Assembly (NCBI GenBank): GCA_947489085.1
Contig: CANLCJ010000006.1
Location: forward strand, 59,345-123,344
Length of the DNA stretch: 64,000 bases
Direction: 5' to 3'
From: an uncultured Flavobacteriaceae bacterium
Lineage (GTDB): Bacteria; Bacteroidota; Bacteroidia; Flavobacteriales; Flavobacteriaceae
Shown here: positions 9,258-17,546 of the stretch, piece by piece
How positions within the stretch are numbered: position 1 is the stretch's first letter
Layout: each line of letters starts with the position of its first letter
Notes under the pieces: generated by a model
Told to the model about the DNA's origin: nothing
Databases searched by the model: none
The model's input: the letters and a program-made list of their open reading frames with translations, nothing else
Position numbers and translations under genes: made by a program

Positions 9258-9905
9258 CTCTAATGTTGCAAAATGATAATTACGCTTAGGCGTTATCGTT
9301 TTAGCAACCACAGTTACGTCTAAACGTGCTTTAAAAAAAGGCGCATTTACTACTAGGGTATGAAATTCTCCATTTTCGCCACAAACATCTACACCTGCTT
9401 TTTCCAACAAAGCTAGTGTGTCCAAATTAATAACTTTACCAAGAAATGCTTCGCCCAACGTAGCGTTACACGATACAATTATAGCTTCTATGCCGCAGGC
9501 AATCATCTCTAAAACCAATTGTTTTCTCTGGCCTTGCCACAAAGGTAAAACAGCTTGCAAATGTGCTGCTTGAGACACTTTTTCTTCCCATGCTCTGTGC
9601 GACTCTATATCTATATCGCCAAATACAGTATGTGTAATAGGGTAAATATGAGTCAAATATTTTAGCTTGCTTATATACTTCTCTTCATAAGTTTCCCAAG
9701 TACTATTAAAAAAATGAATTGGTAAACCAATGGCTTTCGCTTGTGCTTCTAATATATGTTTAGAAATACCATGAGATCTTGAGCGGTCTCCATGTTCGTT
9801 CATTACATTTAAAAGTACCTTGGGCGTATACCCTGCGATTTTCGCCTTGTAAAAAGCATAGCAACTGTCTTTACCACCACTCCACGAACATAAAAAATTA
9901 CCCAT
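9243..9905 (-). CDS. Dph6-related ATP pyrophosphatase (copy 2)
   Basis: A 220-residue paralogue of the protein at 3273-3992. The PP-loop is SWSGGKDSCYAFYK at residues 7-20, an HGDRSRSHGI segment follows, and the hallmark CGENGEFHTLV is near the C-terminus. Family chemistry is ATP-dependent amide formation through an adenylated carboxylate. The gene is minus-strand, nested between the plus-strand cobC and btuF-like genes, and overlaps cobC by 15 nt tail to tail. A well-formed promoter precedes it. Its retention inside the B12 locus suggests a corrinoid-related role, for example re-amidation of a damaged or partly amidated corrinoid side chain. That role is a hypothesis only. Confidence 0.82.
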   Translation of the reverse strand: MGNFLCSWSGGKDSCYAFYKAKIAGYTPKVLLNVMNEHGDRSRSHGISKHILEAQAKAIGLPIHFFNSTWETYEEKYISKLKYLTHIYPITHTVFGDIDIESHRAWEEKVSQAAHLQAVLPLWQGQRKQLVLEMIACGIEAIIVSCNATLGEAFLGKVINLDTLALLEKAGVDVCGENGEFHTLVVNAPFFKARLDVTVVAKTITPKRNYHFATLELNGG

Positions 9906-9921
9906 AATTTCAAATCTTATC

Positions 9922-9953
9922 CAAAAGTAGCTTTAACTGTACGGTATTACAAA
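9922..9953 (-). promoter_or_regulatory. Bacteroidota-type promoter for Dph6-like copy 2
   Basis: On the minus strand TTTG (9950-9953), a 20-nt spacer and a perfect -7 TACTTTTG (9922-9929) precede the start codon at 9905 by 16 nt. This matches the sigma-A consensus of the phylum. Confidence 0.65.
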
Positions 9954-9986
9954 AAAAATGAAGACCTTTGGCTATAAAGTTTTTTA

Positions 9987-11129
9987 ATGCGTTTTATATT
10001 CATATTTGCTTTAGTACTAACAATGTTTGTGTCTTGCAAAAAAAAGAGCAATCCCTCTATTGATAACTCTACGCCCCGTGTTGTAGAGCCTTTAGACTTA
10101 AAGTTTGCCACAGGGTTTAACATTAAAGAATACGGCACACATAAAACGATAACTGTTACCTCTCCATGGCCAAAAAGCAAAGATACCCTAAATTACGTAT
10201 TGCTAAAACCTGGACAAGACTACAGTCCAAGAACTGAAAACACAACCGTTATTAAACTGCCCATAAAAAAAGTAGTTGTAATGTCTACGACAAACATACC
10301 TGCATTAGAGTATTTAAATGTAGATACTACTTTAGTGGCTTTTCCCAACACAAAATACATATCTTCTGCTAAAACCAGAGCGCGAATAGACAAAGGTGCT
10401 ATTGTAGATTTAAATAGTGATATAGATATAAATATGGAGCGGCTGTTGGAATTGCAGCCAGATCTGGTTATCGGTTTTTCTGTAAATGGCAATCATAAAA
10501 CACTAAACCAAATACAAAAATTAGGCATTCCAGTAGTTCTAGATGGTGCTTGGACAGAAGCGCACCCTTTAGGACGCGCAGAATGGTTAAAATTTATTGC
10601 GGCATTTTATGAAAAGGATATTTTGGCCGATAGTATTTTTAACGGTATTGTTAAAAACTATACTACAGCCAAAGCACTAGCCTCTAACATTACAAAGAAA
10701 CCTGTAGTAACTTCTGGATCCATGTTTAAAGACGTTTGGAATATTCCTGGAGGACACAGTTTTGTCGCAAAGTATTTAAAAGATGCACACACAGATTATG
10801 TTTGGAAAAACAATACGGCCAATGGTAGCCTACAATTAAATTTTGAAAATGTTTTGGAAAAGGCGCAAAATGCAGAACTTTGGATTGGTGCTGGTGCTTT
10901 TAAAACCAAAGCACAAATGTTAGAGCAACATACTGGCTACAGCTATTTCAACGCATTTAAAACTAATACTGTGTACACTTACACTAAAACTGTTGGAGCT
11001 AAAGGTGGATTGTTATATTACGAATTAGGTCCACTACGACCAGATATTATTCTAAAAGATATTATAAATATAGCACACCCTAAATTACTAAAAAATTACA
11101 CTAATTTCTTTTTTAAACGTTTAGATTAG
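9987..11129 (+). CDS. btuF: ABC transporter substrate-binding lipoprotein, BtuF/FecB-like
   Basis: A 380-residue periplasmic-binding-protein family 2 member with a lipoprotein leader (MRFIF...MFVSCKKK, lipidated at about Cys17). The two-lobed fold is suggested by VVVMSTTNIPALEYL, then LLELQPDLVIGFS at about residues 153-165 and LGIPVVLDGAWTEAHPLGRAEWL. It is the first gene of a three-gene importer: permease and ATPase follow with almost no spacing. The family also includes siderophore and heme binders. Cobalamin or cobinamide is preferred because the genes abut the salvage operon and the riboswitch-controlled receptor. It is longer than E. coli BtuF, as is usual for Bacteroidota homologues. 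Confidence 0.82.
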   Translation: MRFIFIFALVLTMFVSCKKKSNPSIDNSTPRVVEPLDLKFATGFNIKEYGTHKTITVTSPWPKSKDTLNYVLLKPGQDYSPRTENTTVIKLPIKKVVVMSTTNIPALEYLNVDTTLVAFPNTKYISSAKTRARIDKGAIVDLNSDIDINMERLLELQPDLVIGFSVNGNHKTLNQIQKLGIPVVLDGAWTEAHPLGRAEWLKFIAAFYEKDILADSIFNGIVKNYTTAKALASNITKKPVVTSGSMFKDVWNIPGGHSFVAKYLKDAHTDYVWKNNTANGSLQLNFENVLEKAQNAELWIGAGAFKTKAQMLEQHTGYSYFNAFKTNTVYTYTKTVGAKGGLLYYELGPLRPDIILKDIINIAHPKLLKNYTNFFFKRLD

Positions 11130-12158
11130 TTGAAGAAAAAAATACCATACACAGTTAGTTTTACGTTATTACTTTGCGTATTATTTCTATGTTTTATCGT
11201 AAATCTGGCCTTAGGTTCTGTATCTATACCGTTTAATGCAATTATCGGCATATTGTTAGGAGACAACACGCCCACATCATGGCAACATATTATCTTAGAT
11301 TATCGATTACCCAAAGCTATAACCACAATTATTGTAGGCTCTGGTTTAGGCATTTCTGGACTTTTAATGCAAACTTTATTTAGAAATCCATTAGCAGGGC
11401 CTTTTGTACTTGGCATAACCTCTGGTGCTAGTTTAGGTGTAGCATTAGTTACTATGGGCAGCTCCTTATTTGGTGGTATTTTCTTAGGTGTTTTAGCCTC
11501 GAAATGGAGTATCGTTATTGCTGCTACGTTAGGTAGCTTTTTGGTGCTCCTAACTGTAATGCTAACATCTATTAGGGTAAGAGATACCATGGCCATACTT
11601 ATAATAGGCTTAATGTTTGGAAGCATAACTGCCGCAGTAGTTAACGTACTTTCGTATTTTAGTTCTGCTGAAGAGTTACAGCAGTATTTCTTTTGGGGCT
11701 TTGGGAGTTTAGGTAATTTATCATGGAAAGAACTCTCTATTTTGGGCAGCATATACACGCTCGGCATAGCAGTTAGTATAAGCACTATAAAAACACTAAA
11801 TAGCCTGCTATTGGGAGAAAACTATGCTAAAAGTTTAGGTCTGAATTTAAAAAAAGGCCGCCTGCTTATTATTATAGCTACAAGTTTGTTGGCTGGAACG
11901 TTAACTGCTTTTACAGGCCCTATTGCTTTTGTAGGTTTGGCTGTACCACACATTACAAGGCAAGTATTTCGAACCTCAAATCATAAAATACTACTTCCGT
12001 CTGTGTTTTTATTTGGCGCTATAATTATGCTGGTATGCGATACCATTGCGCAGTTGCCAAATAGCGATTTAACACTACCCATAAACGCTGTTACAGCACT
12101 TTTTGGTGCGCCTATGGTAATTTGGCTACTGGTAAGAAAACGAAAAATGGTATTTTAA
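11130..12158 (+). CDS. btuC: FecCD/BtuC-family ABC permease
   Basis: A 342-residue inner-membrane permease with about ten hydrophobic segments. Family signatures are GSGLGISGLLMQTLFRNPLA near residues 71-90, the coupling-helix region GLAVPHITRQVF (about 272-283) and the GEnYAKSLGLNL-type loop. The start is TTG, placed immediately after the stop codon of the binding-protein gene with zero spacing. There is no ATG nearby that would preserve the first transmembrane segment. It would form the BtuC2 channel with the downstream ATPase. Specificity is inferred from the locus. Confidence 0.85.
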   Translation: MKKKIPYTVSFTLLLCVLFLCFIVNLALGSVSIPFNAIIGILLGDNTPTSWQHIILDYRLPKAITTIIVGSGLGISGLLMQTLFRNPLAGPFVLGITSGASLGVALVTMGSSLFGGIFLGVLASKWSIVIAATLGSFLVLLTVMLTSIRVRDTMAILIIGLMFGSITAAVVNVLSYFSSAEELQQYFFWGFGSLGNLSWKELSILGSIYTLGIAVSISTIKTLNSLLLGENYAKSLGLNLKKGRLLIIIATSLLAGTLTAFTGPIAFVGLAVPHITRQVFRTSNHKILLPSVFLFGAIIMLVCDTIAQLPNSDLTLPINAVTALFGAPMVIWLLVRKRKMVF

Positions 12159-12176
12159 TTTAAAATCTTCTGCAAT

Positions 12177-12971
12177 ATGCCTGGTAAAGATACAATACCC
12201 GTAATAAGTACCCGTAATTTGGCTATAGGCTACAGTTCTAAAAAATCGACTACAAGCATAGCTTCAAACATTAGTATAGAACTGCAACCTGGAGAACTTA
12301 TTGGTATTATTGGTGGTAATGGTATTGGCAAATCTACCCTGCTAAAGACCCTAACCAAAGTACAACCTCCATTATCTGGAGAAATCTATATTAAGAACAA
12401 GTTATTAGAGCGGTATACAGCCAATAGCTTAGCAAAAACCATAAGTGTAGTCCTTACGGAGCCTTTGGCATCTAAAAACCTATCTGTTTTTGAGCTTGTT
12501 GCCCTCGGCAGGCAACCTTATACAAATTGGATAGGTAATCTTACACCAAGCGATATCTCTGTTACAAATAAAGCCCTTGCACTTGTAGGCATTGAAAATT
12601 TAAAGTCTAAAATATGTCTTGAATTGAGCGACGGCCAACTACAGAAAGTTATGATTGCTCGTGCATTGGCTCAAGATACAGATATTGTTGTTTTAGATGA
12701 GCCCACCGCACATTTAGACCTATACTACAAGGCCTATACTTTAAAACTCCTTAAAAACCTTACGAAAACTACGGGAAAGACTATTGTATTTTCTTCCCAT
12801 GAAATTGATTTAACCATACAACTGTGTGACGCTCTAATTGTTATGATGCCCGACAGTATAATTATAGACACCCCCTGCAATCACATAAAAAAAGGTACAT
12901 TTAACACACTTTTCCCTAAAGATTTAATTGCTTTTGATGCTGCTACGGGGAGCTTTAAGGTAAAAAAGTAG
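12177..12971 (+). CDS. btuD: ABC transporter ATPase, BtuD/FecE-like
   Basis: A 264-residue ATPase. Walker A is GGNGIGKST (about residues 45-53), the signature is LSDGQLQKV (replacing the canonical LSGGQ by LSDGQ), Walker B is DIVVLDEPTAHLD, and the switch histidine is in FSSHEIDL. It completes the importer with the upstream binding protein and permease, 18 nt after the permease stop. It is expected to energise uptake of corrinoid from the periplasm. It ends convergently with cysC. Confidence 0.86.
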   Translation: MPGKDTIPVISTRNLAIGYSSKKSTTSIASNISIELQPGELIGIIGGNGIGKSTLLKTLTKVQPPLSGEIYIKNKLLERYTANSLAKTISVVLTEPLASKNLSVFELVALGRQPYTNWIGNLTPSDISVTNKALALVGIENLKSKICLELSDGQLQKVMIARALAQDTDIVVLDEPTAHLDLYYKAYTLKLLKNLTKTTGKTIVFSSHEIDLTIQLCDALIVMMPDSIIIDTPCNHIKKGTFNTLFPKDLIAFDAATGSFKVKK

Positions 12972-13018
12972 TTGCCAACCTTAATATCTTGTTTTATTAT
13001 TTTCAAATTGGAGAGGCA

Positions 13019-13528
13019 TCAAATTCTGTTCATTATCAAAGAGAACACAATTTCTACAGCTGTTTCAATATTTTGAGACTCGTTAATTTCTAACGTTGGC
13101 TTTTGGGGAACTTCATAAGGTGCATTAACACCAGTAAAATTCTTTATTTCATTATTCCCTGCTTTCTTATACAACCCTTTAACATCTCTTTTCTTACAAG
13201 TTTCTAGACTTGTATTCACAAACACTTCTATGTAATTTCTTGCACCAACTATAGTTTTAATTAACTCTCTACTCGTTTCATATGGTGCTATAAAAGCTGC
13301 AGAAACTACAGTGCCTGTCTGCAAAAATAATTTCGATATCTCTGCCATGCGTCTTAAGTTTTCTCTTCTGTCATCTTCAGTATAATTAAGATCTTTATTT
13401 ATACCTTTTCTAAGCACATCACCATCTAAAACATAAGATTTTACGCCATTTTGTATAAGCTTTTGGTTCAACTTATCAGCTAAAGTTGATTTTCCAGCAC
13501 CAGATAGCCCTGTAAATAATATAAACAT
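13019..13528 (-). CDS. cysC: Adenylyl-sulfate kinase (APS kinase)
   Basis: Phosphorylates APS to the universal sulfate donor PAPS. The 169-residue length is usual for a stand-alone CysC. The P-loop is TGLSGAGKSTLAD (about residues 6-18). The LDGDVLRKGIN segment, YTEDDRRENLRR, FVNTSLETCKKRDVKGLY and YEVPQKPTLEI are all family motifs that bind APS and the phosphate. No cysD, cysN or cysH is adjacent, so it is separated from sulfate assimilation. Two sulfotransferase-like genes lie 11-20 kb downstream, and PAPS supply for glycan or lipid sulfation is a likely purpose; that link is inference. Confidence 0.92.
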   Translation of the reverse strand: MFILFTGLSGAGKSTLADKLNQKLIQNGVKSYVLDGDVLRKGINKDLNYTEDDRRENLRRMAEISKLFLQTGTVVSAAFIAPYETSRELIKTIVGARNYIEVFVNTSLETCKKRDVKGLYKKAGNNEIKNFTGVNAPYEVPQKPTLEINESQNIETAVEIVFSLIMNRI

Positions 13529-13780
13529 GCTTTGTATGTATTACTATGTTTTGAATTTAGATTTCTCATTGATTTCATATTCAAAAAGAAAAATTACAAG
13601 AAAAGCTTTCTTTGTAGAGTCAAAAATAGCGCTTCTTTTTTAATTTACGTGTGCGTGTTAAAAAGTAACTTAATACTTAACTTATTTGTTTTAAGACGCT
13701 CTTTTTATCAAATTCTTACTCTAATTTTAAAGTAAACTAAGGATTACCTGCTACTGGATAAAATATGCGCTCAAAACTTC

Positions 13781-13788
13781 TATCTTTG
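13781..13788 (+). promoter_or_regulatory. -7 promoter element for rmuC
   Basis: A perfect TATCTTTG (TAnnTTTG) lies 24 nt before the ATG at 13813. No good -33 TTG is seen. Because the element falls inside the longer possible reading frame from 13765, it supports the internal start. Confidence 0.5.
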
Positions 13789-13812
13789 CTTGTACATTTA
13801 ATAATTATTAAC

Positions 13813-15198
13813 ATGAACGACAACCTCGTTTTAATACTAGCAGCATTGCTTTTTTCTGCAATCGGCTTCTTTTTAGGACAATATTTCTCCAAGTTAAAAA
13901 CAAAAGGAATGCAAAGCGCTTTAGAAGAACGCCATATTAATCTGGAAGCGCAGTTTAGTAACTTTAAACAACTTGTTGAAAAGGAGAAGACCCAACAGCA
14001 AGATTTTTTTACTGCTCAAATTGTCGATTTAAAAGAAAACATAAACAAAATAGAAACTAACCGAGAAGAAATTCGTCGAGAAAAAGAATTTTTAAATTCT
14101 GAGTTAGCACGTAAACATACAGAATTTGAAAATTTGCAACAACTTAACGCAAAACGCGATAAAGAACTAGAAACTCGCCAAGAGCAATTACGCAAAGATT
14201 TTGAATTGTTAGCTAATAAAATTCTCGAAGAGAAATCGAATAAATTTACCGAGCAAAACAAAGAGAATATTAAGAATATTCTAAGCCCGCTACAAGAAAA
14301 AATTCAGGGATTTGAAAAAAAGGTAGAAGCTTCTCAAAAAGAAAGTATTAGCATGCACTCTGCCTTAAAAGAGCAATTGTTAGGTTTAAAGGATTTAAAC
14401 CAACAAATGACAAAAGAGGCCACAAATCTTACCCGAGCGCTAAAAGGTGATAGTAAAATGCAAGGCAACTGGGGCGAACTGGTTTTGGAACGTGTATTGG
14501 AAAAATCTGGTTTAGAAAAAGATCGTGAATATTTTGTACAACAAAGCTTTACAAGAGAAGATAATTCTAGAGTAATGCCAGATGTGGTGCTGCATTTACC
14601 TGATGGCAAAAAAATGATTATTGACTCTAAAGTATCTTTAACCGATTACGAACGTTACATCAATGCTGAAGACGATGACAAGCCTCAATTTTTAAAAGCA
14701 CATGTTAATTCTATTAGAAGACATGTAGACCAACTCTCTGAAAAAAACTATCAAGACCTTTACGATATTGCATCTCCAGATTTTGTTTTATTGTTTATAC
14801 CCATCGAACCTGCTTTTGCTGTAGTTGTTAATGAAGACAACGCCATATATAATAAAGCATTCGAAAAAAATATTGTTATTGTAACACCTGCTACCCTACT
14901 GGCTACTTTGCGTACTATAGATACCATGTGGAATAACGAAAAACAGCAACGCAACGCCATAGAAATAGCAAAACAGGCAGGTGCTCTTTACGACAAATTT
15001 GAAGGTCTTGTGCGCGACCTTACAGGTGTTGGAAAAAAAATAGACGCTGCAAAAACAGACTATTCTGCCGCTATGAACAAGCTTGTAATGGGAAGGGGTA
15101 ATATAATTACTAGTGTAGAAAAACTCAAAAAAATGGGTGCTAAAGCCAAAAAGGCACTTCCTGAAGCTATTATTAAACGTGCTAGTGAAGATATTTAA
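13813..15198 (+). CDS. rmuC: DNA recombination protein RmuC
   Basis: A 461-residue RmuC family protein. An N-terminal membrane anchor (VLILAALLFSAIGFFLG) is followed by a long coiled coil, about residues 25-190. The conserved RmuC domain then includes MQGNWGELVLERVLEKSGL, VMPDVVLHLPDGKKMIIDSK and FVLLFIPIEPAF. The domain has a PD-(D/E)xK nuclease-like fold, and RmuC limits inversions and acts in recombination or antiviral phenotypes in other bacteria. The start at 13813 is chosen over 13765 because of the -7 element between them and because the anchor then begins at the N-terminus. Confidence 0.9.
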   Translation: MNDNLVLILAALLFSAIGFFLGQYFSKLKTKGMQSALEERHINLEAQFSNFKQLVEKEKTQQQDFFTAQIVDLKENINKIETNREEIRREKEFLNSELARKHTEFENLQQLNAKRDKELETRQEQLRKDFELLANKILEEKSNKFTEQNKENIKNILSPLQEKIQGFEKKVEASQKESISMHSALKEQLLGLKDLNQQMTKEATNLTRALKGDSKMQGNWGELVLERVLEKSGLEKDREYFVQQSFTREDNSRVMPDVVLHLPDGKKMIIDSKVSLTDYERYINAEDDDKPQFLKAHVNSIRRHVDQLSEKNYQDLYDIASPDFVLLFIPIEPAFAVVVNEDNAIYNKAFEKNIVIVTPATLLATLRTIDTMWNNEKQQRNAIEIAKQAGALYDKFEGLVRDLTGVGKKIDAAKTDYSAAMNKLVMGRGNIITSVEKLKKMGAKAKKALPEAIIKRASEDI

Positions 15199-15278
15199 AT
15201 AGTAGATAAAATAGTATCTATTTTACTATAAAATTACTAATATTACACCAAAAATTGTGAAATTTTAAATTTAAAATC

Positions 15279-15815
15279 ATGTTTAAACACCCTAAAGAAT
15301 CTCAAGTTACACTAACAGAACTCATGTTACCATCACATTCTAACTTTAGTGGTAAAATTCATGGAGGACATATTTTAAATTTAATGGATCAAATTGCTTT
15401 TGCCTGCGCCTCCAAACACTCGCAACATTATTGCGTAACTGCCTCTGTTAACCGTGTTGATTTTTTAAACCCTATAGAAGTTGGAGAACTTGTTACACTA
15501 AAAGCTTCTGTAAACTATACAGGACGCACATCTATGGTTATTGGTTTGCGTGTTGAGTCTGAAAACATAAGAACAGGAAACAAAAAGCATTGTAATTCTT
15601 CGTACTTTACCATGGTAGCAAAGGACGAAAACGGTAAGAACGTACAAGTACCTGGAATAATTTTGGATACAAAACAAGCTGTAAGACGTTTTTCTAGAAG
15701 TATTGCCAGACAAGAACAAACTAAAAAAAGATCTACAAAATTTAACGCTTCAGACTTTAAAATTGAAGATCACATAGACGCTTTAAAACATCAAAATGCT
15801 AAAGTTACGCTTTAA
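15279..15815 (+). CDS. Acyl-CoA thioesterase (hotdog fold)
   Basis: A 178-residue single-hotdog thioesterase of the YciA/BFIT type. The catalytic-region motif HGGHILNLMDQIAFACA is at about residues 28-44, and the conserved strands CVTASVNRVDFLNPI and VTLKASVNYTGRTSM follow. These enzymes hydrolyse acyl-CoAs to free acids in the cytoplasm. The C-terminal 40 residues are charged and variable. It stands alone between rmuC and the barrel protein gene. Confidence 0.88.
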   Translation: MFKHPKESQVTLTELMLPSHSNFSGKIHGGHILNLMDQIAFACASKHSQHYCVTASVNRVDFLNPIEVGELVTLKASVNYTGRTSMVIGLRVESENIRTGNKKHCNSSYFTMVAKDENGKNVQVPGIILDTKQAVRRFSRSIARQEQTKKRSTKFNASDFKIEDHIDALKHQNAKVTL

Positions 15816-15841
15816 GCTGTAAGGTCTAATTAAGTTTACCG

Positions 15842-15867
15842 ACTCCTTACTAGTAAAAATGAGGAGT
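15842..15867 (+). terminator. Possible weak terminator after thioesterase gene
   Basis: ACTCCT (15842-15847) pairs with AGGAGT (15862-15867) across a 14-nt loop, followed by T-rich DNA. The stem is only six pairs, so it is marginal. Confidence 0.35.
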
Positions 15868-16055
15868 TCTTATATTTTAGTCCTTATCACCAGATAAATA
15901 AGACATTTTTATTAATGACTTATTAAAAGTAATTAATAGAATAGTTTATAAAATCAAACTAAGTTTATGCTGTTTAATTACATAACGGACTTCTTATTTT
16001 TAAGTTAAACTAAAATAGTGCCTTAAAATTACAAATACTATAACTAAACTTAAAC

Positions 16056-16910
16056 ATGTATAAAACTTTACTTGGTCTACTGTTAATCCCCTTTTTATCA
16101 TTTTCCCAAAGCGCGTCACTAAACGAAGACTTGGAAGCCCTTAAAAAAGAAGAAAACAACTATGAGACTGAAGCGTTTGAAGCGCTAAAAGTTGTAAATT
16201 TCGAATCCACACATCTTGTAGATAGAAGACAACTTTCTTTTATAGTAGCACACAGATTTGGAAATTTAAAAAACGGCATAGACACCTTTTTTGGTTTAGA
16301 TGATTCTGTAACACGGTTAAATTTTGTTTATGGTATAAACGATTGGATAAATATAGGTGTATCCAGAAGTTCACTAAGTAAACTCTATCAAAGTTCTTTA
16401 AAATATAGACTTGTCAAACAATCCAAAAATGGTTTTCCCTTAAGCATTGTAGGTTTTAATGCTGTTTTGGTAGACACTGGGCTTACAGATGATGTTCTAC
16501 CTGGTATCGACTTTTTAGATAAAGTTGGTTATACCTCTCAAATATTAATCTCTAGAAAATTTAATAGAAACATATCCTTGTTATTAGCACCTACTGTATT
16601 TCATGAAGGTTTAGTAGCCATAGAAGCCCAAGATAATACGCAATATGCTCTAGGTTTTGGGGTAAAATATAAAATAACTAAACGTTGGTCTATTAACGCT
16701 GACTATGGGCTACACCTTAATAGAGCAAGCGCATCTACGTTTTATAATCCATTATCTATAGGTTTCGATTTAGAGACTGGTGGTCATGTTTTTCAATTAC
16801 ATTTTTCAAACTCTAGAGGTATTAATACAAATTCATTTTTGGGACGGACAGATGGAGATTGGCTAGATGGCGATGCGTTTTTTGGTTTTAATTTAAGTAG
16901 AAATTTTTAA
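16056..16910 (+). CDS. DUF5777-like outer-membrane beta-barrel protein
   Basis: A 284-residue protein with a signal peptide (ending LSFSQS), then alternating short amphipathic strands as in a small outer-membrane barrel, terminating in a C-terminal aromatic (SRNF). Phrases such as LSFIVAHRFG, FFGLDDSVTRLNFVYGI and WINIGVSRS resemble the Bacteroidota DUF5777 family. The next gene, 11 nt downstream, encodes a lipoprotein with a single CxxCH heme motif, suggesting an envelope redox or electron-transfer pair. Function is unknown. Confidence 0.72.
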   Translation: MYKTLLGLLLIPFLSFSQSASLNEDLEALKKEENNYETEAFEALKVVNFESTHLVDRRQLSFIVAHRFGNLKNGIDTFFGLDDSVTRLNFVYGINDWINIGVSRSSLSKLYQSSLKYRLVKQSKNGFPLSIVGFNAVLVDTGLTDDVLPGIDFLDKVGYTSQILISRKFNRNISLLLAPTVFHEGLVAIEAQDNTQYALGFGVKYKITKRWSINADYGLHLNRASASTFYNPLSIGFDLETGGHVFQLHFSNSRGINTNSFLGRTDGDWLDGDAFFGFNLSRNF

Positions 16911-16921
16911 GAATAATAGCT

Positions 16922-17335
16922 ATGAAAATAAAATATTTAGTATATACTCTAACTCTTATTATGGCGCTATACAGTTGTTCTAATGAAAGTCAAGAAGAGT
17001 TGAGAGCTCAAGCACTTGCCGATTTAGATTTACCTACAGGTGAAGAGGAAGAGGGAGAGCCAGGTGAAGAAAACGGCAACGAAACAAATCTTATTACGTA
17101 CGATGGAGAAATTAGAGATATTATGCTTAACAATTGTAACAGGTGCCATACAATACCTTTAGCATTTGGCGCACCTTTCCCTTTGCTTACTTTTAATGAT
17201 GTAAGCAGTAGGGCAAATAGAATTATCGCAAGAATGAATGATGGTAGCAACCCCATGCCTCCAAGTGGCTTATTACCTTTAAATATAAGAGTTGTTGTAG
17301 AGCAATGGAGGGAAGACGGCTTGCTTGAAAACTAA
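16922..17335 (+). CDS. Lipoprotein with a single c-type heme motif
   Basis: A 137-residue protein with a lipoprotein leader (ALYSCSNE, lipidated Cys at about 19) and an acidic Glu/Gly-rich linker at about residues 42-58. A compact C-terminal domain follows with the heme-attachment motif NNCNRCHTIP. A methionine in DGSNPMPPSG could be the sixth heme ligand, as in cytochrome c proteins with the MPP signature. It would face the periplasm or cell surface. It is probably co-transcribed with the barrel protein gene upstream (11-nt gap). Confidence 0.78.
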   Translation: MKIKYLVYTLTLIMALYSCSNESQEELRAQALADLDLPTGEEEEGEPGEENGNETNLITYDGEIRDIMLNNCNRCHTIPLAFGAPFPLLTFNDVSSRANRIIARMNDGSNPMPPSGLLPLNIRVVVEQWREDGLLEN

Positions 17336-17546
17336 TAAGTATTTGCTGTTAATAGTAAATAACTTAGTAACAGCTATATGTGCAAAACACTAGTATAATT
17401 TTAATTTGTAAACTTTAGGCTTCATACTTTATTTTCTTTCATACAATGAAATTTTGAAGAATAAAATAACTTTGAGGCTAAAATTCATATTAAATTTAGT
17501 TTTAAAATTAATGAATCTCTATAGTTTTTATATCTAATTACAGAAT

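Noticed and set aside
9947..10180. Minus-strand frame overlapping the start of the btuF-like gene
   Set aside because: Antisense to a lipoprotein leader and covers the promoter of the Dph6-like gene.
9987..12971. Siderophore or heme ABC importer
   Set aside because: Same protein families, but adjacency to the cobalamin riboswitch, receptor and salvage genes makes corrinoid uptake more likely; not excluded by sequence alone.
13532..13735. 67-codon plus-strand frame between cysC and rmuC
   Set aside because: Composition is random (Phe/Leu/Lys-rich), no leader or motif, and it overlaps the promoter zone of both flanking genes.
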